Positions 6,706 through 11,461 of a DNA stretch of 11,461 bases are shown here, piece after piece. The DNA is taken from assembly GCA_046045995.1 (NCBI GenBank), contig JBJOKR010000161.1, positions 1-11,461 on the forward strand, written 5' to 3'. The DNA comes from Indioceanicola sp046045995 (GTDB lineage: Bacteria; Pseudomonadota; Alphaproteobacteria; Azospirillales; Azospirillaceae). Position 1 is the first letter of the stretch. Each line of letters begins with the position of its first letter. The notes below the pieces were generated by a model. That model saw only the letters and a list, made by a program, of their open reading frames with translations. It made no database searches and was not told the DNA's origin. The position numbers were made by a program, and so were the translations under genes.

Positions 6706-8337
6706 ATGGGCATGACGGGGGCGGAGGGGCCCACACCACGGGGCATCCTGGCCGATCCGCCGCCGGCGGACGGGGACCGGTTCGATGCCATCGTCATCGG
6801 CGGCGGCATCCTGGGGGCATCGGTGGTGCTGCACCTGGCCCACCGGGGCTGCCGTGTCGCCTTGCTGGAACGGGACGATTTCGCCGCCGCCACCAGCGGC
6901 GCCAGCCTGCGCATCCTGCATGGGGGCCTGCGCTACCTGCAATCCCTCGACCTGGGCCGCAGCCGTGAGAGTGCGCGGGCCCGGGCCTGGTTCCTGGCGA
7001 ATTTCCCCGATCTGTGCCGCCCCCTGCCCTGCCTGCTGCCCCTGTCCGGGCGGGGGATGCACCGGCCCGCCCTGCTGGGGCCGGCCCTTTGGCTGAACGA
7101 CCGCATTTCCGCCACCGCGGGCCAGGCCGGGGCCGTGTCGCCGGGCCGCGTGGTTTCGCGGGGGGAGCTGGCGCGGCTGGTGCCCGGCCTGCCCGATGCC
7201 TATCCGGGCGGGGCAGCCCTTTGGCATGACGGCTGGATCGACCATCCCGCCCGGCTGGTGGTGGAGATGCTGCGCTGGGCCGCGGGCCTGGGTGCAGCCT
7301 GCCACAATTACATGCCGGTGACGGCCGTGCTGGTGGACCGACCAGGTCAGGCGGGGGCCCGTGTCACCGGCGTGCGGGTGCGGGACCGGCGGAATCAGCG
7401 CGACCTGACCCTTGCCGCACCGCTGGTGCTGAACTGCGCCGGACCCTGGGTGGATGCGGTGGTGCACACCGTTTCCGGGGGCGGGACGACGCCGGAAAGC
7501 CGTCACCTGTTCGCCCCCTCCTTCGCCTTCAATCTGGTGCTGGACCGGCCGGCTCCGGCGGGGGATGCCGCCCGCCCCATGGCCCTGGCCGTCAGCCTGC
7601 CCGGGGGGGGCAGCCTGTTCCTGCTGCCATGGCGGGGGCGGCTACTGGCGGGCACGGACCATGCATCCTGGACAGGACCGGTGGGGGCGGGAGCCCGGGC
7701 CGACCCATCGCCGGAGCGGGTGGCTGCCTTCCTGGGCCGGCTGAACCGTGCACTGCCGTCGCTTGCCCTGACAACGGCGGATGTGCGGGAGGTCTGGGCC
7801 GGGTTCCTGCCCGCCGCCGCCCCCGGGTCCGCGGTGCAGAGCGGCCGGCCCCTGATTTTCGATCATGGCAGGGGGGGAGCAGGTCCCACGGGTCTGGTCA
7901 GCCTGTCCGCGGTGAAGTTCACCACCGCGCCCCAGCTGGCGGAACGGGCAGTGGCGCACCTGATGGGCCCAACCCCGGCGCCTCTGCCCCGGCGGCATCC
8001 CGCCGCCCCGTCCTTTGCCCGGCCGCCCGATGCCGCCGCCTTCCACCAGCTCCTCCACCACGATCCGGCGTCGGCCCGGCAGGTGGTAACCCGCCTGATC
8101 CGGGAGGAGGCCGTCTGGACCCCCGCCGATCTGACCGAGCGGCGGACCGATTGGGCCGCCTGCCCCGTTCACGGTCGTGACCTGGCCGATCATCTGGCTG
8201 ATTCCCTTACCGATCGCCCGACTGATCACCCGGCCCATCACCCGGCCCATCACCCGGCCCATCACCCGGCTGGCTGGCTGCTGCCCCCCGACCGGGCAGA
8301 CCTGAAGGGGGAGGAATCGGCATGCGGACAGGCTTGA
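6706..8337 (+). CDS. GlpD-like FAD-dependent oxidoreductase
   Basis: 543-residue flavoprotein of the DAO superfamily, closest in motif pattern to FAD-dependent glycerol-3-phosphate dehydrogenase (GlpD). Visible features: Rossmann FAD motif IVIGGGILGASV (29-40) with acidic strand end VALLERDDF (51-59); ATSGASLRILHGGLRYLQ (62-79), matching the GlpD ASSxLIHGGLRYLE segment; VLNCAGPWVD (241-250); LFLLPWRGRLLAGTDH (304-319); VKFTTAPQLAERAV (403-416), equivalent to GlpD KLTTYR; and a reduced C-terminal domain with EAVWTPADLTERRTDWA (468-484). An unusual tail (492-543) holds Asp/His/Pro repeats. ATG 6706 has AGGGGA 5 bases upstream; ATG 6712 is also in frame. The stop overlaps the next gene by 16 bases, so the two are co-translated. 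Surrounding glycan genes suggest oxidation of glycerol-phosphate or a lipid/sugar intermediate rather than central glycerol use. Family confident, substrate not. Confidence 0.85.
   Translation: MGMTGAEGPTPRGILADPPPADGDRFDAIVIGGGILGASVVLHLAHRGCRVALLERDDFAAATSGASLRILHGGLRYLQSLDLGRSRESARARAWFLANFPDLCRPLPCLLPLSGRGMHRPALLGPALWLNDRISATAGQAGAVSPGRVVSRGELARLVPGLPDAYPGGAALWHDGWIDHPARLVVEMLRWAAGLGAACHNYMPVTAVLVDRPGQAGARVTGVRVRDRRNQRDLTLAAPLVLNCAGPWVDAVVHTVSGGGTTPESRHLFAPSFAFNLVLDRPAPAGDAARPMALAVSLPGGGSLFLLPWRGRLLAGTDHASWTGPVGAGARADPSPERVAAFLGRLNRALPSLALTTADVREVWAGFLPAAAPGSAVQSGRPLIFDHGRGGAGPTGLVSLSAVKFTTAPQLAERAVAHLMGPTPAPLPRRHPAAPSFARPPDAAAFHQLLHHDPASARQVVTRLIREEAVWTPADLTERRTDWAACPVHGRDLADHLADSLTDRPTDHPAHHPAHHPAHHPAGWLLPPDRADLKGEESACGQA
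8225..8272 (+). repeat. 12-bp in-frame tandem repeat at the GlpD-like C-terminus
   Basis: The unit ATCACCCGGCCC is repeated at 8225-8236, 8237-8248 and 8249-8260, with a degenerate fourth copy (8261-8272). It encodes alternating His-Pro-Ala-His steps, about seven histidines in a run of 16 residues. Less perfect relatives (GATCATCTGG, GATCGCCC) lie just upstream, suggesting older expansions. Copy number could vary without frame loss. Confidence 0.85.
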
Positions 8338-9206
8338 CGGGACGAGGAAGCACAGGAAGCGCCGGCACGGGGAGCCCAAGCACCGGAGCTGGCGGCCCGG
8401 ACCAGCCCCCCCGACCGACCATGAAGACCCATGCCGCGGTGACCGGGGGCGGATCGGCCCTGCACCGGTACCGCACCGTCATCGTCGGGCGGCCGGGTCT
8501 GGGGGCGCTGGTCCGGTTCGAGCTGTGCATGCTGGCCCGCAACGTCCCTGGCGCCCTTGGCTTGGTTTTGCGCAGGCTTCTGTGGCCACCGCTTTTCGCT
8601 GGCTGCGGCCGGGGCGTGATGTTCGCCAGCGGCATCACCCTTCGCCATCCCGGCCGCATCCGCCTGGGTGATCGGGTCGTGGTGGCGGAGAACTGCATTC
8701 TGGACGGGCGGCACGATACGGCCGCCATCGCCATCGATATCGGCCCCGGCTGCATCCTGGCCGACAATGTGATGCTGCAATGCAAGGGGGCCCGCATCCG
8801 CATCGGCGCCGATGTGGGCATCGGCCCCGGCTCCCTGCTTCAGACAACGTCGGGGGCGGATATCCGCATCGGCGATGATGCGCTGATCGGCCCGCGCTGC
8901 ACCGTGATCGGCGCCGGCAACTACAACACCGACCGGCTGGACGTACCGATCCGCCTCCAGGGTTTGAAATCCCAGCCGGGGGTGGAGATCGGGGCCGATG
9001 TCTGGATGGGCTGCAACGTCACCGTCCTGACCGGCAGCCTGATCGGCCGCGGCGCCATCCTGGCGGCCGGAGCCGTGGTGCGGGGGGAGGTGGCGGCCCA
9101 TGCGGTGATGGGGGGCGTGCCCGCTCGCCCCATTGGCACCCGCATTCCCGGCGGAGCGGGACCGGCGGGACAGCGGCGCCCGGTGCCCGCCCGGGCCGAT
9201 GCCTGA
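8322..9206 (+). CDS. Left-handed beta-helix acyltransferase (WbbJ/NodL-like)
   Basis: 294-residue protein with a hexapeptide-repeat (LbH) domain, the fold of trimeric O-/N-acyltransferases that use acyl-CoA. Residues 1-45 are a Gly/Ser/Thr-rich low-complexity leader, then comes a helical section (50-95), then repeated [LIV]GxxxxI-type coils from about 104 to 260 (for example IRIGADVGIGPG and IRIGDDALIGPR). The closing segment VEIGADVWMGCNVTVLTG (221-238) and GGVPARPIGTR (264-274) are typical of WcaF/WbbJ-like sugar acetyltransferases. Where such enzymes usually have a catalytic His before the PIR..QG motif (GNHxY-type), this protein reads GAGNYNTDRLDVPIRLQG (197-214), so the His is not in its usual place. 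ATG 8322 has GGGGGAGGAA 6 bases upstream and overlaps the preceding gene by 16 bases; ATG 8421 is a weaker alternative. Likely acylates a glycan or lipid-sugar in the cytoplasm. Specificity unknown. Confidence 0.85.
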   Translation: MRTGLTGRGSTGSAGTGSPSTGAGGPDQPPRPTMKTHAAVTGGGSALHRYRTVIVGRPGLGALVRFELCMLARNVPGALGLVLRRLLWPPLFAGCGRGVMFASGITLRHPGRIRLGDRVVVAENCILDGRHDTAAIAIDIGPGCILADNVMLQCKGARIRIGADVGIGPGSLLQTTSGADIRIGDDALIGPRCTVIGAGNYNTDRLDVPIRLQGLKSQPGVEIGADVWMGCNVTVLTGSLIGRGAILAAGAVVRGEVAAHAVMGGVPARPIGTRIPGGAGPAGQRRPVPARADA

Positions 9207-9285
9207 CCGGGAAAGGGAATCCGGCCTGGGGGCTGGGGACTGGGGGCTGGCGTTCCGACACTCAGACAAAGCAAGGGGGAATGGG
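9207..9285 (+). other. Short G-rich spacer before the GT-C gene
   Basis: 79-base gap between the acyltransferase and GT-C genes. It carries G-runs at 9228-9232, 9235-9238, 9242-9246 and 9249-9250 separated by CT or ACT, a possible RNA or DNA G-quadruplex about 30 bases before the ribosome-binding site. Because the genes are otherwise tightly packed, this may tune translation of the last gene. Prediction only. Confidence 0.35.
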
Positions 9286-11154
9286 GTGACGACAATGTCC
9301 TGGACCGCGGGTGTTGCTTCCCGCCCGCTGACCCGCACCGCCTTGGCGGCCCAGGCGGGACTGGTCTTCGCCTTGGCGCTGGCCCTGCGCCTCTTCGGGT
9401 TGGAGGCGGCACCAATCCATTTCGATGAGTACTACCACCTTCTGGCGGCGGAAAGCTGGCAGGAGACGGGGACCCTGGCCATTCTGTCGGGGGAGTATCG
9501 GCGCACGCCCCATTACACGCAGCTCGTCGGCCTGGCACAGCAGGCCTTGGGCGGCGGGATCTGGGCCGCAAGGCTGCCCTCCGCCCTGGCCGGGGCTGCG
9601 ACCGTGGCCGTCCTCTTCCTCTGGGTGCGGCTGGCCCTGGCGATGGAAGGGCGGGTGGTGCGGGTTCCGGGCGGAACCACCGCCTCTGGCTACCCGGCTT
9701 CTGGCCACCCATCCTTGGGCCACCCGACTTCCGGCCATCCGACCTCTGGCCAATCCGCGCCAGGCCATCCGGGCCGGACGGAAGCCTGGCTGGCCGCCCT
9801 CGCCGCCGCCGTCTTGCCGGAGCTGGTGGAGCTGTCGCAAATGGTGCGGTTCTACGCGCTTCATGGTCTGCTGATCCTGCTGGCCGCCATCCCCGCCTGG
9901 TCCCTGGGGCTGCGTCTGGGCTCGCCCGGGGCGGCTTGGGCGGACAGGACTGTTGGCAGCAGGGGGGGGGCGGGGCTCCGGGCGATCGTCGGGCTGGCCC
10001 TGCTCTGCGGTATCCTGCTGCTGGGGGCGCTGACCCTGCAATCGACGACCTTGATCGCCGGCCTCGCCGTCGCGGCGGGGGTGCTGGCACTGATCGTGAC
10101 AGACCATGGCTGGCAACTGCCGACGGGGCGGACGCGGTGGCTGCTGATCGGCGGGGTGCTGCTGGGTCTGGGCGGGGTGGCTACGCTGGCGGCCGAGGGC
10201 CGACTGGACGGAATCTGGGCCGCCTATCGGGAGACGGCCTTGTGGAACGCCGCGAACCGGGATCATGTCACCTATTACCACTGGTACATGAAGGACACCC
10301 TCGGGGCGTTGTGGATCCTGTTCCCGGCGGCGGTGATCGTCGCCATCGCCCGGGCGCCCCGGTTCGCCTTGTTCTGCACCGTCGTGTTCGGGGTGATCCT
10401 GGTGCTGCACTCCTTCGCGGGCATGAAGAACGGGCGGTACATCGCCTATGGCCTGCCCTTCTTCGCCATCCTCTGGGCCATTGCCCTGCCCGCCGCCGGC
10501 GCATGGTTGTGGGACCGGGCCCGTCTTGCCGTCGGCGGCATGGGCATCGGCCGATGGAGCGGAGGCCGTGACGGGACGGGGACCCGCGCAGGACTACTGA
10601 CCGGGGTGATCGCCGGCGGCATGGTGGCAGTCGCCGGTCTGGCCCTGACGGTGGATGCTTCCAAGGCCTGGCGGGAGACGGGGCGCGTCGGCCATGCCTT
10701 CCTGCCCACCCCCTACCGGATTTCCCTATGGGAGGGTCATGCCGGCTGGCGCGCGGCAGCGGCCCTGGTGGGGGACCGGGTGGCGGAAGGGGCCGTCGTC
10801 ATCACCGCCCATGAATTCAATGCCCTGGCCTATCTGGGCCGGGTGGATGTGGTGGTCAGTGCCAGCCGTTTGCATGAAGGCCGCCCGGCGGTGGATTTCA
10901 CCCCCGACCGGCGCACCGGCCTGCCTGTGATCGGCTCGCTCCCGGCATTCCAGCAGGTGCTGGATTGTGCCGTCTCCGGCGTCGCCGTCTTCGACGACGA
11001 GCATTTCCCCAGCCCCCATGCCGTGACGGCGGAGATGGCGGCCCTGCTGCTCTCCCGCGGCACTCGCCTGACCCCCGCCGATTCGGCTGTGCAGGTCATC
11101 ACCTGGCAGAATCAAGCTCCGCCCCCCTGCCCCTATGCCCGTGGGTCGGATTAG
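9286..11154 (+). CDS. GT-C membrane glycosyltransferase (ArnT/PMT, GT39/GT83-like)
   Basis: 622-residue polytopic inner-membrane protein of the GT-C fold. These enzymes use polyprenyl-phosphate sugars and act on periplasmic acceptors. After the first membrane helix (about 20-38) comes the periplasmic FDE motif (46-48), the acidic catalytic pair position of ArnT/PMT enzymes. Further family-like segments are AARLPSALAGAATVAVLFLW (94-113), SQMVRFYALHGLLILLA (184-200), about eight later hydrophobic helices, and FAGMKNGRYIAYGLPFFAILWA (377-398), which matches the family K..RY..p..P motif. The C-terminal part (about 465-622) is soluble and probably periplasmic. Residues 133-163, between two helices, are a 5-residue Ser-Gly-His-Pro-type repeat insertion. 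GTG 9286 is chosen because AGGGGGA lies 5 bases upstream; ATG 9295 is the alternative. It would complete a lipid-linked sugar route begun by the GT2. Acceptor unknown. Confidence 0.85.
   Translation: MTTMSWTAGVASRPLTRTALAAQAGLVFALALALRLFGLEAAPIHFDEYYHLLAAESWQETGTLAILSGEYRRTPHYTQLVGLAQQALGGGIWAARLPSALAGAATVAVLFLWVRLALAMEGRVVRVPGGTTASGYPASGHPSLGHPTSGHPTSGQSAPGHPGRTEAWLAALAAAVLPELVELSQMVRFYALHGLLILLAAIPAWSLGLRLGSPGAAWADRTVGSRGGAGLRAIVGLALLCGILLLGALTLQSTTLIAGLAVAAGVLALIVTDHGWQLPTGRTRWLLIGGVLLGLGGVATLAAEGRLDGIWAAYRETALWNAANRDHVTYYHWYMKDTLGALWILFPAAVIVAIARAPRFALFCTVVFGVILVLHSFAGMKNGRYIAYGLPFFAILWAIALPAAGAWLWDRARLAVGGMGIGRWSGGRDGTGTRAGLLTGVIAGGMVAVAGLALTVDASKAWRETGRVGHAFLPTPYRISLWEGHAGWRAAAALVGDRVAEGAVVITAHEFNALAYLGRVDVVVSASRLHEGRPAVDFTPDRRTGLPVIGSLPAFQQVLDCAVSGVAVFDDEHFPSPHAVTAEMAALLLSRGTRLTPADSAVQVITWQNQAPPPCPYARGSD
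9685..9771 (+). repeat. 15-bp in-frame tandem repeat inside the GT-C gene
   Basis: Five imperfect 15-bp units begin at 9685, 9700, 9715, 9730 and 9745, with a partial sixth at 9760-9771. The core is TCTGGCCACCCGAC-like. Together they encode Ser-Gly-His-Pro-x steps (residues 134-162), inserted in a loop between two membrane helices. The unit length keeps the frame. Divergence between units shows the array is not brand new. Confidence 0.85.
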
Positions 11155-11266
11155 GCGCTGTGTGCAGTGATGTGACGGTGAGTGTTCGCCGGCGTGGTTG
11201 CCTGGTGGCGCTGCTGCTGGCGGCCCTCACGGGAGGCTTACGTTGGATTTGCAAGTGTATTGACAG
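11155..11266. other. Convergent spacer between the GT-C gene and the rRNA operon end
   Basis: About 110 bases with no supported gene. The GT-C stop TAG lies inside GGTCGGATTAGGCGC (about 11145-11159), which looks like the left half of the GTCGGAT palindromes seen near nrdA, but the right half is missing. No separate terminator for the plus-strand operon is visible before the rRNA terminator hairpin at 11272-11301, which is symmetric and may slow both directions. Confidence 0.4.
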
Positions 11267-11301
11267 CAAAAAGCCCCCCTGGTTTTTGGGCCTGGGGGGC
11301 T
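11267..11301 (-). terminator. Intrinsic terminator of the rRNA/tRNA-fMet transcript
   Basis: Read on the minus strand, AGCCCCCC (11301-11294) pairs with GGGGGGCT (11279-11272). The stem is extended by an A-A mismatch and two more G-C pairs around a CCCAAAAA-type loop, followed immediately by TTTTT (11272-11268). It lies 10 bases beyond the 3' CCA of tRNA-fMet. This is a textbook Rho-independent terminator and marks the end of the rRNA operon transcript. Confidence 0.9.
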
Positions 11302-11310
11302 GATTGTATT

Positions 11311-11387
<77 letters not shown>

Positions 11388-11442
11388 GGGGTGATGGGTG
11401 GTTGGTTTTGGGTTTGTGGAGGAGGTTATGGGCGTTCAGCGA

Positions 11443-11461
11443 ACCTGGCGGCGACCGACTC
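11443..11461 (-). rRNA. rrf: 5S rRNA, 3' end only
   Basis: Reading the minus strand from the window edge, GAGTCGGTCGCCGCCAGG matches the conserved 3' end of alphaproteobacterial 5S rRNA (GAGAGTxGGTCGCCGCCAGG type). The rest of the 5S, and presumably 23S and 16S, lies beyond the right edge. The exact 3' end (11443 or 11444) is approximate. Its order with tRNA-fMet and the terminator supports the call. Confidence 0.85.

Noticed and set aside
8225..8272. Short regular repeats as a CRISPR array
   Set aside because: The 12-bp units are contiguous with no spacers and are in frame within a coding sequence. The same applies to the 15-bp units at 9685-9771.
8225..8272. His-rich run as a cloning tag or vector artefact
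   Set aside because: It is a degenerating 12-bp genomic repeat with Pro/Ala between histidines and natural flanking sequence, not a poly-His tag.
9262..10410. A 382-codon minus-strand open frame opposite the GT-C gene
   Set aside because: Gln/Pro/Arg-rich shadow frame; the plus-strand product has coherent membrane helices and GT-C motifs.
11145..11159. A further complete GTCGGAT palindrome at the GT-C stop codon
   Set aside because: Only the left half is present; no matching right half follows within the next 60 bases.

Overview
The window looks like chromosomal DNA of a high-GC alphaproteobacterium, most likely a Rhodospirillales member of the Azospirillum/Niveispirillum kind. This rests on the strong GC bias at third codon positions, the short NrdA type ending in a CxxC tail, the 5S rRNA - tRNA-fMet order at the right edge, and dispersed GC-rich palindromic repeats between genes. 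The species assignment is inference; no taxonomic marker is complete in the window.

Layout. (1) 1-430: non-coding, with a dispersed palindromic repeat. (2) 430-2425: nrdA, the class I ribonucleotide reductase large subunit, behind a compact control region with a sigma70-like promoter, two NrdR-like boxes 31 bp apart, and a perfect DnaA box. nrdB is not next to it. (3) 2426-2743: intergenic, with two copies of a GTCGGAT-type palindrome and a perfect 16-bp hairpin. (4) Minus strand, 6172 down to 2744: an intact membrane GT2 (polyprenyl-phosphate sugar synthase type), a second GT2 overlapping it by 4 bp that has lost the catalytic DxD, and a UPF0104/flippase-like membrane protein. (5) 6173-6705: divergent intergenic region with a second copy of the dispersed repeat. 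(6) Plus strand, 6706-11154: a GlpD-like FAD oxidoreductase, a left-handed beta-helix acyltransferase and an ArnT/PMT-like GT-C membrane glycosyltransferase. (7) 11267-11461, minus strand: the tail of an rRNA operon (5S 3' end, initiator tRNA-fMet, intrinsic terminator).

How the genes may work together (inference). The two divergent three-gene units resemble a lipid-linked sugar pathway. A GT2 would load a sugar on polyprenyl phosphate in the cytoplasm, a multi-spanning membrane protein could help translocation, and the GT-C enzyme would transfer the sugar to an acceptor on the periplasmic side. The acyltransferase and FAD enzyme would modify the sugar, lipid or acceptor. The substrate cannot be read from the sequence. 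The most unusual points are the tightly coupled active/degenerate GT2 pair, in-frame minisatellite repeats in several of the glycan genes, and an NrdA lacking the usual N-terminal ATP-cone under apparent NrdR plus DnaA control.
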